Positions 20,071 through 29,559 of a stretch of 64,000 nt of DNA are shown here, one piece after another (position 1 is the stretch's first letter; each line of letters begins with the position of its first letter). The stretch spans positions 558,001 through 622,000 of the forward strand of contig JANEZZ010000734.1 in the NCBI GenBank assembly GCA_026122225.1, given 5' to 3'. The position numbers were made by a program, and so were the translations under genes. This stretch comes from Heloderma charlesbogerti. Its lineage: Eukaryota; Chordata; Lepidosauria; Squamata; Helodermatidae. The notes under the pieces were generated by a model that searched no databases, was not told the DNA's origin, and was given only the letters and a program-made list of their open reading frames with translations.

Positions 20071-21045
20071 TAGGGATGGCAGAGAATTTCTCCCCGAAAC
20101 TTCGGGGGGCCGAGCACCAACGTGTTCGGCCCCCCGAACAAGTTTCGGGGAGAAATCCTCCGCACCCCCCCGCCCCCCGCACCCCCCCCGGGACAGGACT
20201 TACCTTCGCCGAATGTCCCTCCCGGCGGCAGGTCCGGCCGGCGGTTCGGCGGGTGTTCGAGTGGGGCGGGAGCGGCAGCCGGTCTTTCGACCGGCTGCCG
20301 CCGCCGCCATTCCAAGAAAAGAAAAAAAAAAACACGCCCCCGTGATAGGCTACGTGACGATTAATGTAGCCTATCACGGCTAGATTTGCAAAGTCAGCCT
20401 TGATAGGCTACGTAAATCGTCACGTAGCCTATCACGGGTGACTTTAAAAAAAAAAAAGCACGTACGGATAATGGCGGCCCCCATAAGGAGCCGCCATTCC
20501 CGTTCCTTATTTGGTCGCTGTAGTCTACGTAAAGATTTACGTAGACTACGGCGAAAATAAGGGCAACGCTATTTGCGTTGCCCTTATTTTCGCCGTAGTC
20601 TACGTAAAGATTTACGTAGACTACAGCGACTAAATAAGGAACGCGAATGGCGGCTCCTTATGGGGGCCGCCATTATCCGTACGTGCTTTTTTTTTTTTTA
20701 AAGTCACCCGTGATAGGCTACGTGACGATTAACGTAGCCTATCACGGCTGACTTTGCAGATCTAGCCGTGATAGGCTACATTAATCGTCACGTAGCCTAT
20801 CACGGGGGCGTGTTTTTTTTAAAAAAAAAACAATGTAGTTCGCGGATGGGCGAGGCGGGAAGCCTCCTCCCCGGCCTGAATTTCGGCCGGGCGAGGCGGG
20901 AAGCCTCCCCCCCGGCCTGAATTTCGGCCGGGGCGAGGCGGGAAGCCTCCCCCCCCGGCCTGAACTTCGCGTGGGGAGCAGCGAAGCACCTCCCACCCAC
21001 CGCGAACAAGCTTCGACGAAGGTAAGTGCCTTTCGTCCACCCCTA
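20071..21045 (+). mobile_element. FB foldback element FB-2, nested in FB-1
   Basis: The element is flanked by exact GTAGCCTA duplications at 20063-20070 and 21046-21053; that 8-mer lies inside a GATAGGCTACGT hairpin arm of FB-1. Left end TAGGGATGGCAGAGAATTTC, right end GTCCACCCCTA. Order inside: a CCGAAACTTCGGGGGGCCGA hairpin (to about 20155); a reversed GAAGGTAAGTCC (20199-20210); a GC-rich segment with CGGCAGCCGGTC/GACCGGCTGCCG; the palindrome array 20331-20815; three ~46-bp GAGGCGGGAAGCCTC units (20845-20965); and AAGGTAAGTGCC (21018-21030). On the minus strand an ATGGCGGCGGCGGC start in a GGAATGG context is open for about 37 codons to the donor motif. 975 bp, no transposase. Confidence 0.93.
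20331..20815. repeat. ~485-bp nested palindrome array of FB-2
   Basis: The dyad centre is at about 20572 in GGGCAACGCTATTTGCGTTGCCC. Going outward, each arm has CGGCGAAAATAA, the self-complementary GTAGTCTACGTAAAGATTTACGTAGACTAC, a GCGACTAAATAAGGAAC-type joint, AATGGCGGC...GCCGCCATT, a poly-A/T joint, and two near-perfect ~40-bp palindromes of GTGATAGGCTACGT...ACGTAGCCTATCAC type. The array can therefore fold as one giant hairpin or as at least six small ones. The longest runs are given only as partial motifs here. Confidence 0.93.
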
Positions 21046-21396
21046 GTAGCCTATCATGGGTGACTTTAAAAAAAAAATAAAAAAGCACGGACGCAAATGG
21101 CGGCTAATCCTCACGTAGCCTATCACGGGGGCGTTTTTTTCCCCCCCTTTTATTGGAATGGCGGCGGCGGCAGCCGGTCGAAAGACCGCCCCGGACGAAG
21201 ACCCGACGAACCACCGGCCGGATCCGCCGCCAGGATGGACATTCGCCAAAGGTAAGTCCCGTCCCGGGGGGGGCGGGGGGCAGAGAATTTCTCCCCGAAA
21301 CTTCTTCGGGGGGCCGAACACATTGGTGCTCGGCCCCCCGAAGTTTCGGGGAGAAATTCTCCGCCAACCCTAGTGTCTTCTCCCCATATTTTAGCC

Positions 21397-21533
21397 CAGG
21401 CGTGGGCAACTTGTGGTCCTCCAGACATTTTCGCCTACAACTCTCATAATCCCTCACCATTGGCTATGTGGCTAGGGCTGATAACATCTGTAGGCCAAAA
21501 CATCTGTAGGGCTAAAAGTTACCTATCTCTGCA
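21397..21533. mobile_element. hAT-type MITE (CAGGCGTGGGCAAC end)
   Basis: Begins CCCAGGCGTGGGCAACTTG and contains ATCTGTAGGCCAAAACATCTG. The right end, AGTTACCTATCTCTGC, is an eroded inverse. It is related to the better copy at 51223-51345. No clear TSD. Confidence 0.6.
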
Positions 21534-21630
21534 TTAAACAATTCACTCAATCTTTCATGTTAAGAGACCTAACCATAAGCTATTTCATTCATAGCAAACT
21601 CACAGGAAAAGGCAGGGGAGAACCCACAAG

Positions 21631-22045
21631 TAGGGATGTCAGAGAAATTCACCACAGAATCAAATGAGTGCAGCTTTCTATGAATCTGACCCTTGGATTG
21701 CTCAGTGGACCAGCTTTTCCTGTGTTGCACAGATTCTGTGGACTTGTGGACCGTTGTTGTTTTTTACTTTCCAGAATGTTATGCAAATTTAGTCATACAA
21801 AAATATGTAAAATAAAAAAACCAGCCAAAAATGCACATTTCCCCCATAGGCTAATGTGTGAAAATGTGCATTTGGGGGGGATTTGTGTATTTTTGCAAGT
21901 GCAAATTTGTGCAAATTTGAATTTCTGCCAATTTGGGAAACTGGAAAAAATCCAGTTCTGTCAATGAGTGGACAATGGAATGAAAGGCACCTGACAATCT
22001 GCAAAAAGCATACAGAATGGATTTTATGAAATCTATACATCCCTA
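21631..22045. mobile_element. hAT-type MITE with 8-bp TSD
   Basis: Termini are TAGGGATGTC and TACATCCCTA. The flanking 8-mers CCCACAAG (21623-21630) and CTCACAAG (22046-22053) differ at one base. The interior has AAAATGCACATTTCCCCC facing AAATGTGCATTTGGGGGG. Non-coding, 415 bp. It shares the AAAATGCACATT theme with the element at 49060-49539 but not the FB hairpins. Confidence 0.85.
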
Positions 22046-22053
22046 CTCACAAG

Positions 22054-22544
22054 GCACACTCAAGCAGCATAAAGAGACCCTCTTGTCACCAGGGCTTCCT
22101 GTCCTGAACTAAGCAAGGGCATCTTCATCCCCATAGCAACTCCCCTCCTGGCAAAAGAGCAACAAGAGAGGCAAGATAGAAAAAGCCTCTCCCTGGGCAG
22201 ATGGCCCAAGCTGTCCTGGAGATACCACAAATACCCTCACACAGAGTTTATTTTAAAAATAAAAACATTATCATACAAATAGTTGTGTGGCATCTTGTGG
22301 ACTTTTCCACCTTAAAAATGATCAGGAGAACAGGCCTATAGCCAGCCATGCATTCATGGTATAGCCTTGTCCAGGATATACCACATTGTAGAACAATGCA
22401 AGGGGCAGGAGCAGATCTCCCTACTAAAAAGCCTGGAATGAATTCTTTCATATGCAGTATATTCCTGGAACTGATTTTAGGAATCTATCATTGGATTCTT
22501 ATTCTGAATAACAGTAGCTGCTACATATGCCTATTTGCATATGA
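22054..22544. other. No recognised feature
   Basis: No gene or repeat family was recognised. Confidence 0.4.
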
Positions 22545-22829
22545 TCTCAATCATCCCAGAGTGCAGGACACAGAATAATGAGCTCAAGTTACAGGAAGCC
22601 AGATTCCAGCTGAACATCAGGAAAAACTTCTTGACTGTTAGAACAATACGACAATGGAACCGATTCCCTAGGGAGGTGGTGGGCTCTCCCACACTGGAGG
22701 CATTCAAGATGAGGCTGGACAGCCATCTGTCAGGGATGCTCTGACTTGGATTCCTGCACTGAGCAAGGAGTTAGACTCAATGGTCTTATAGGCAGGCCCC
22801 TTCCAACCCTACTATTCTTTGATTCTATC
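22545..22829 (+). mobile_element. CR1 3' end fragment 'CR1-C'
   Basis: CCCAGAGTGCAGGACACAGAA, a C-terminal coding relic (RKNFLTVRTIRQWNRFPREV), the CTGACTTGGATTCCTGCA segment and the terminus CCTACTATTCTTTGATTCTAT. A heavily 5'-truncated copy. Confidence 0.9.
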
Positions 22830-23339
22830 TGCAAATATTCCAAAATACTGGTGGCAGCTGATAACCAGGAGCAGGCCTTTTTTTCCCCACTGACTTGGAA
22901 TTATTCTCCAAAGAAAATTCATTATTTCCCTTTTTCTCTCCACAGCAGTTTGTGGAACCTATTGCTAGAATCCCAGACACAAATCAAAATGAAGTAGAGC
23001 TATGAGAAAAAATAACTGGCTTTATACAAGACTGTAGTCAATAAACTGGCAACAACTGTTTCTTTTGTGTCATTCTCCAAAACCATAACTAAATCATAGC
23101 ATAAATACTAGGATCAGGCTTCCTACTTGTACCCGCTTGTCTCTCACATACAAAAATGTATTTATTTTTTAGTCACTTTCAACAAACATTTAGTATGCCT
23201 CACCAGGCCTTTATCCCCTTACATAGCTGGGCGGCCAGATGTCCTTTATTCTACAGGACATCCTCTATTCCATAATATCACTGCCCAATACAACATTTAG
23301 AGCTGGATAGGCCAAAACCAGATCCTGAAATTGTGATGT
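22830..23339. other. No recognised feature
   Basis: No gene or repeat family was recognised. Confidence 0.4.
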
Positions 23340-23396
23340 TCTAAAGATCAACACACCATAGGAACCTGGAATGTAAGGTCTATAAGCCAGGGCAAA

Positions 23397-24840
23397 TTGG
23401 ATGTGGTTATTGGGGAGATGTCAAGATTAAATATAGACATTTTGGGTGTAAGTGAACTGAAATGGTCTGGAATGAGCCATTTCACATCAAATGACCACCA
23501 GATCTACTACTGTGGACAAGAGGACCACAGAAGAAATGGAGTAGCCTTCATAATTAATAATAAAGTGGCTAAAGCAGAGCTTGGATACAATCCAAAAAAT
23601 GATAAAATGATCTCAGTTCGAAGTCAAGGTAAGCCATTTAACACCACAGTGATCCAAATATATGCCCCAACCACAGATGCTGAAGAAGCAGAAGTAGATC
23701 AGTTCTATGAGGATCTGCAGCACCTACTGGATAATATGGCAAAAAGAGATGTTATTTTCATTATAGGAGACTGGAATGATAAGGTGGGTAGTCAAACGAC
23801 ACCTGGAATTACAGGCAAGCATGGTCTGGGACAACAAAATGAAGGGGGACATAGGCTGATAGAATTTTGCCAAGACAACTCACTGTGCATAACAAACACT
23901 CTCTTCCAACAACCTAAGATGACTTTATACATGGACTTCACCAGATGGTCGACACTGAAATCAGATTGACTACATCTTTTGTAACCAAAGGTGATGGACA
24001 TCTATGCAGTTGGTAAAAACAAGACCTGGAGCTGACTGTAGTTCAGATCATGAACTTCTTACTGAACAATTTAGAATCAGACTAAAGAGAATAGGGAAGA
24101 CCCACAGATCAGTTAGATATGAGCTCACAAATATTCCTCATGAATATGCAGTGGAGGTGAAGAATAGATTTAAGGGACTAGATTTAGTAGATAAGGTCCT
24201 GGAAGAACTATGGACAGAAGTTCACAACATTATTCAGGAAGCGGCAACAAAAAACATCCCAAAGAAAAAGAAAACCAAGAAGGCAAGATGGCTGTCTGCT
24301 GAGACACTGGAAGCAGCCCAAGAAAGAAGGAAAGCAAAAGGCAACAGTGATAGGGGGAGATATGCCCAATTAAATGCAAAATTCCAGAGGTTAGCCAGAA
24401 GAGATAAGGAATTATTTTTAAACAAGCAATGTGCAGAAGTGGAAGAAGATAATAGAATAGGAAGGACAAGAGACCTCTTCCAGAAAATTAGAAACTTCGG
24501 AGGTAAATTCCAGGCAAAAATGGGTATGATCAAAAACAAAGTTGGCAAGGACCTAACAGAAGCAGAAGAGATCAAGAAAAGGTGGCAAGAATATACGGAA
24601 GATCTGTATAGGAAGGATAATAATATCAGGGATAGATTTGACAGTGTGGTCAGTGAGCTAGAGTCTGACATCCTGAAGAGTGAGGTGGAATGGGCCTTAA
24701 GAAGCATTGCTAATAACAAGGCAGCAGGAGATGATGGTATCCCAGCTGAACTGTTTAAAATCTTGCAAGATGATGCTGTCAAGGTGATGCATGCCATATG
24801 CCAGCAAATCTGGAAAACACAAGAATGGCCAACAGATTAG
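23397..24840 (+). pseudogene. RTE-C EN and linker/N-terminal RT remnant
   Basis: 23397-23969: ILGVSELKWSGM, IYYCGQEDHRRNGVAFI, IQIYAPTTDAEEAEVDQFY and IIGDWNDKVGSQ, the EN core. The frame breaks at YMDFTRW near 23935, where BovB reads YTWTSSDGQ. 24004-24840 resumes with RPGADCSSDHELL, the basic IPKKKKTKKARWLS linker, LARRDKELFLNKQCAEVEE and AAGDDGIPAELFKILQDDAV, stopping before RT block 1. Both parts are uninterrupted over 190 and 278 codons, so decay is moderate. Confidence 0.88.
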
Positions 24841-24984
24841 AAAAAATCAACTTATATCCCCATACCAAAAAAGGGAAACACTAAAGAATGTTCAAGCTAC
24901 TGAACAGTGGCACTTATTTCACATGCCAGTAAGGTCATGCTCAAGATCTTGCAAGGTAGACTCCAGCAATTCATGGAATGAGAA

Positions 24985-26159
24985 TTGCCAGACGTACAAG
25001 CTGGGTTTCGAAAAGGCAGAGGAACTAGGGACCAAATTGCCAATATCTGCTGGATAATGGAGAAAACCAGGGAGTTTCAGAAAAACGTCTATTTCTGTTT
25101 TATTGACTATTCTGAAGCCTTTGACTGTGTGGATCATAACAAACTGTGGCAAGTTCTTGGTGGTATGGGATACCAAGTCATCTTGTCTGCCTCCTGAGGA
25201 ATCTGTATAATGACCAAGTAGCAACGGTAAGAACAGACCATGGAACAACGGACTGGTTTAAGATTGGGAAAGGAGTACGGCAGGGTTGTATACTCTCACC
25301 CTACCTATTCAACCTGTAGGCAGAACACATCATGTGATGTGCTGGGCTTGGTGAATCCAAGGCTGGAGTTAAAATTGCTGGAAGAAACATTAACAATCTC
25401 AGATATGCAGATGATACCACTTTGATGGCTGAAAGTGAGGAGGAGCTGAGGAACTTTATGACGAAGGTGAAAGAAAGTGCAAAAGCTGGGTTGCAGTTAT
25501 ACCTCAAAAAAACCAAGATTATGGCAACCAGCTTGATTGATAACTGGCAAATAGAGGGAGAAAACGTGGAGGCAGTGACAGACTTTGCCTTTCTAGGTGC
25601 AAAGATTAATGCAGACACTGGCTGCAGCCAGGAAATCAGAAGATGTTCACTTCTTGGGAGGAGAGCAATGACAAATCTTGATAAAACAGTTAAGAGCAGA
25701 GACAGCACACTGACAACAAAAGTCTGCATAGTTAAAGCAATGGTATTCCCCGTAGTAACCTATGGCTGCCAGAGCTGGACCATAAGGAAGGCTGAGCGAA
25801 GGAAGATAGATGCTTTTGAACTGTGGTGTTTGAGGAAACTTCTGAGAGTGCCTTGGACTGCAAGAAGATCAAACCAGTCCATACTCCAGGAAATCAAGCC
25901 AGACAGCTCACTGGAGGGAAGGATATTAAAGGCAAAACTGAAGTCCTTTGGCCACATAATGAGAAGACAGAATACCCTGGAGAAGATGCTGATGCTAGGG
26001 AAAGTGGAAGGCAAAAGGAAGAGGGGCCGACCAAGGGCAGGATGGATGGATAATATTCTGGAGGTGACGGACTCGACCTTGGGGGAGCTAGGGGTGGCGA
26101 CGGCCGACAGGAAGCTCTGGCATGGGCTGGCCCATGAAGTCACGAAGAGTCGGAAGTGA
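24985..26159 (+). pseudogene. RTE-C RT palm and C-terminal remnant
   Basis: 24985-25197 has QAGFRKGRGTRDQIANICW and FIDYSEAFDCVDHNKLWQV. After a frame break, NNLRYADDTTLMAESEEEL begins near 25395 and runs through TDFAFLGAKINAD, VTYGCQSWTIRKAERRKIDAF, LRVPWTARRSNQSILQEIKP and KRKRGRPRAGWMDNI to 26159. The YADD metal-binding box is intact. The terminal coding sequence overlaps the element's 3' end, as in BovB. Confidence 0.9.
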
Positions 26160-26183
26160 CTGAACGAATAAACAACAACAACA

Positions 26184-26753
26184 AAATGCCCTAAAAGTTC
26201 TTGCTCAGGTGAAACATCCAAGGAATGTTGTTGGAGGAAGCAAAAAGAGTTTTAAAAAGACCAAGGAAATGTCTCAAGGGGAGGTTCTGCTCATACCAAG
26301 TCCAAAGCTAATAAGAAGCTAGTTAAGATGTTGAAACACTGGAGTAATGAGCATGAAAGAACACTAAAAACATGGCTTCCTCAGCAGTCAGAAAGCATCC
26401 TATGAACCTGCATGCCATGTCAGTTTGTTCAAAACTGCTGTGAAGTGTATAGGATACATTGGAAATTATCTTTGCTTTGATTTTCTCTGACCTTGCATAG
26501 CACATGACTCTTACTCATGATTATCCTTGTGTGTGGAAGTTTTCTTGCAAGGCCATTTATTGATCCTTGAATTCCTCCTGCTTCATTATTCCATTGCCGC
26601 ATTGCCTTCTTGTGTCAGGATTAGGCCCAGGCTCCCTGATTTGGTTTCTGACTCTGATTCAGAGGCAGAGTTAGAAGAAGCCCAGCTGGGACAGGGAGCG
26701 GGGAGGAAATTCCCGAAGACTCTCTGGGAGTCAGCAAAGAACTTTCCCAGGCT
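26184..26753. other. No recognised gene; short acidic open frame
   Basis: The open frame at 26527-26790 (plus) contains a Ser/Asp/Glu-rich run (VSDSDSEAELEEAQ). I recognise no domain. It could be a relic of a retroelement or chance. Confidence 0.3.
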
Positions 26754-27148
26754 ATGCCATTTGTGTAGCTGCCTTTACCATGATAGGTAAATACTTACGT
26801 AGCCTATCACGGAAAGAGCAGTGGCGCAAACAGCATTTGCGCCCCTGCTCTTTGCTGTGATAGGCTACATAAATACTGATGTAGCCTATCACGGCAGCCT
26901 GGCAGGACACAAATGGCTGCCGCTATGGCGGCAGCCATTTGCGGCCACAGCAACCGGCTGAGAGACCAGCTGCCACTGCCGCCGGAGCCGCCACCACTGG
27001 AACATCTGCCCCAGGTAAGCTTTGTCCCAGGAGGGATTCTGCAGGGTGGTGGGGGGGTGAGAGGCCGTTCCGCTATGGGTTTCGGGGGGCTGAATGCCAG
27101 TGCATTCGGCCTCACTGAAATCCATGGCAGAATTCTCCACCATCCCTA
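26754..27148 (-). mobile_element. FB element FB-3, one end missing
   Basis: Only the A-type terminus is present, ...GGCAGAATTCTCCACCATCCCTA at 27126-27148 (inverse TAGGGATGGTGGAG). It holds a palindrome array centred near 26835 with GTGATAGGCTACATAA and TACGTAGCCTATCACGG arms and CAAATGGCTGCC/GGCAGCCATTTGC stems. CCAGGTAAGC at 27012-27021 faces the remaining end. The other end is lost near 26754, probably by deletion, so no TSD can be scored. Confidence 0.8.
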
Positions 27149-27526
27149 TTTGGGACTGACCCCTGCCAAAGCAGTCTCTGCTCTCTGCCCACCTCCATCC
27201 CTCCTGGTCCCGGTGTTCTTGCCAAGGACACCTGCTGCTCACGCCCTGGACCTGACTCCAGGTGCTTATCAAGCAGGAGGGCCAGGCTCAGAGACTATCT
27301 CCCCTGGTCCCTGGAAACCTGGACTCTGTCAATGGGGAGCAGGGAAAGCACCAGAGTTGACAGGCACCAGAGCTCGCCATTGAGTTGAGTGGGTGGAGGT
27401 GAAAGGTGTTCCGCCAGAGTGGCAGCCCATCAGAAGTCAAGTCAAGAGGACCCTCCCTGAAAGGAGGAGCCCAGAAAAAAGCTTGTGGAGCATGGTGAAA
27501 GATCCAATCAGTAGTTGAAAGGCAAC
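27149..27526. other. No recognised feature between FB-3 and FB-4
   Basis: Contains no palindrome array and no recognised repeat. Open frames lack domains. Confidence 0.4.
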
Positions 27527-29082
27527 TAGGGATGTTAGAGAATTCCGCCACGGATACCAGGGAGGCCGAATTCCAGTGAATTTGGCCCCCTGGAATCCAT
27601 GGCAGAATGGAGCAACCTGCCCCACCACCCCATGAAAGCCCCAGGAAACGGAGCCTACCTGGCTCTGGCTCCGGCTCCAGCTCTGGCAGTGGCTCCAGTG
27701 GCAGCAGCAGCTCCAGCCACTGCCGAGCTGCGGCCACAAATGGTGGCCGCTACGCCGGCCGCCATTTGCGTCCCTGGCAAGCTGTGATAGGCTACATAAG
27801 TATCTACATAGCCTATCACAGCTCAGGGCAGGGACGCAAATGGTGTAGCCGCCATTTGCATCCGTGTCTTTAGCCGTGATAGGCTACGTATATATTTACA
27901 TAGCCTATCATGGCTAAAGACATGGACGCAAATGGCGGTGTCTATGGCGGCCGCCATTTGCGTCCCTGTGCAGCCCAGTGGCCGGATGTCCGGCTGTGGG
28001 CAGCCCCGGCCGGTGGCTCCGCAGAGTCGCCACAGAACAGAGCCGGCCGGGGAATTTAGGGATGGCAGAGAATTTCTCCATGGATCTCCAGGAGGCCGAA
28101 TGCCAACGCATGCAGCCCCCCAAAATTGGTGGTGAAATTCTCCACCAGTCCCCCGCCCCCCCCCCGAGATGGGATTTACCTCGTGCGAATGTCCCTCTCG
28201 GCGGCGGGTCCTGGCAGCGTTTCGGCGGCGTTTCGGCAGGGGCAGCGGTGGCGGCCGGTCTTCTGACCGGCAGCCACCGCCGCCATTGCAAAATAAAAAA
28301 GGAAAGTAAAAAAACAACAACAACACCCGTGATAGGCTACATAACGATTTACGTAGCCTATCACGGCTAGATTTCCAAAGTCAGCCGTGACAGGCTACGT
28401 AAATCGTCACGTAGCCTATCACGGGTGACTTTGGGGGGAAAAAAAGCATGTACACAAATGGCGGCGCCCATGGGGCACCGCCATTTGCGTTCCTTATTTT
28501 GGCACATCTAGTCTACGTAAAGTTTTACGTAGACTACGGCGAAAATAAGGGCAATGCAAATAGCGTTCCCTTATTTTCGCTGTAGTCTACGTAAATCTTT
28601 ACGTAGATTAGATGTGCCAAACTAAGGAATGCAAATGTTGGCGCCCCATGGGCGCCGCCATTTGCGTACGTGCTTTTTTTTTTTTTTTTTCAAAGTCACC
28701 CGTGATAGGCTACGTGACAATTTACATAGCCTATCACGGCTGACTTTGGAAATCTAGTCGTGATAGGCTACGTAAATCGTTACATAGCCTATCACGGGTG
28801 TTTGTGTTTTTTTTTATTTTACTTTTTTTTTTCGCGGCCGGGTAGACGGGGAGCTCCTCCCCGGCCTGAATTTCGGCCGGGCGAGGCCGGGCGCCTCCCG
28901 CCCTTCGCTTGAACTTCGGGGGGAGAACCGAAGCGCCTCCCCCCCACCGCGAAGCAAGCTGCAGGACCAAGTAAGTCCCTTTCATCCATCCCTAGGGAGG
29001 ATTCCTGGGGGAGGGATGGAGCACCTCCCCACCACCGCGGATTGCCGGGCGCGGAGCCAGGTAGGTGTTTCGTACATCCCTA
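27527..29082 (+). mobile_element. FB element FB-4 (outer, carries FB-5)
   Basis: Starts TAGGGATGTTAGAGAATTCC and ends GGTGTTTCGTACATCCCTA. Internal features are a CCGAATTCCAGTGAATTTGG hairpin, a reversed donor-like CTACCTGG (27655-27662), a (GGCTCC/AGC)-rich run, palindromes TGTGATAGGCTACATAAG... and CGTGATAGGCTACGTATA..., and ATGGCGGC stems at 27930-27960. The outward CAGGTAGGTG lies at 29058-29067. Flanking 8-mers AAGGCAAC and AAACTGCC do not match, so the TSD is decayed or one end was rearranged. Confidence 0.8.
28057..28994 (+). mobile_element. FB element FB-5, nested in FB-4
   Basis: Starts TAGGGATGGCAGAGAATTTC and ends TTTCATCCATCCCTA. The palindrome array is centred near 28560 with GTAGTCTACGTAAAG arms, CAAATGGCGGCG/CGCCGCCATTTGCG stems and GTGATAGGCTACG palindromes, closely matching FB-2. 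A reversed GAGGTAAAT is near 28174 and the outward AAGTAAGTCC near 28969. The flank GGGGAATT (left) resembles GGAGGATT (28996-29003, right) at six of eight positions, an imperfect TSD. It interrupts the AGCCGGCCGGGGAGGATTCC segment of FB-4. Confidence 0.85.
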
Positions 29083-29559
29083 AAACTGCCCTGCTTCAGT
29101 AGCTCCCTTAACAAAAGCTCTATTTGGCTAATTAGGCCCAGAGCACAGCTCCCAGCCTTTATAATCACTTTAGGTGTGAAGAGGTGCTATTATCAAAATA
29201 AAAGCATTTGTGGATTGCATCTCAAGTCTCTGTTGCTTCACTACTCCATGGGAGGGCTTGGAATCCCTGACACCTTGTATCTGATACAAATAAGCAAGGT
29301 TAGACAACCACGCACTGTGGATAAAACAAACTTTTTTATTGACATTAACGTGCATGATGCTTTATGAAGTATAAGGGGATAGGTCATTGTCTCAAGGATC
29401 CTATAATCTAAAGTCTGAACACAGGAAATCCGACAGAGGAAGCAGAAGAGTAATAGATAAGAGTAACTGGGAAGAATATGCATTGATATCAGTTATGTGC
29501 ATTTGACCTTAGTTACAGCAGGAAATGGGGAATCACAGGCTGTGTCAAAGGCTTCACAG
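29083..29559. other. No recognised feature
   Basis: No gene or repeat was recognised. Confidence 0.4.

Larger units (their letters stand above)
19787..21372 (-). mobile_element. FB foldback hAT-like element FB-1 (outer, carries FB-2)
   Basis: Flanked by an exact 8-bp duplication GTGTCTTC (19779-19786 and 21373-21380), the size left by hAT transposases. Termini are TAGGGGTG and, inverted at the other end, TAGGGTTGG. The left side has a reversed donor-like motif (CACTTACCT, 19804-19812) and two CCGGGGGGGAGG-type ~45-bp units. The right side has an ATGGCGGCGGCGGCAGCC segment at 21158 and AAGGTAAGTCC near 21248. Removing the inner element and one duplicated 8-mer leaves about 603 bp. It encodes no transposase, so it must have been moved in trans. 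Confidence 0.92.
23340..26183 (+). mobile_element. Older RTE-clade LINE 'RTE-C', near full length
   Basis: Plus-strand element with GGAACCTGGAATGTAAGG (GTWNVR) at its start and ...CACGAAGAGTCGGAAGTGAC plus an AACAACAACAAC tail at its end. Protein remnants align along their whole length with BovB but with many replacements, so this is a sister RTE family rather than a BovB copy. The same family supplied the element at 53062-54595. No TSD identified. Confidence 0.9.

Noticed and set aside
20019..20383. Several 80-118 codon open frames through the FB elements (also at 21104-21460, 27823-28326 and 45588-45980)
   Set aside because: They exist on both strands because the sequence is GC-rich and palindromic; they are Arg/Pro/Gly/Ala-rich with no domain, and frames differ between copies.
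20331..20815. CRISPR-like array because of repeated GATAGGCTACGT units
   Set aside because: Units are inverted, not regularly spaced direct repeats, the context is vertebrate with hAT TSDs, and there are no cas genes.
27519..29090. TSD for FB-4
   Set aside because: Flanking 8-mers AAGGCAAC and AAACTGCC match at only three positions, so no duplication is claimed.
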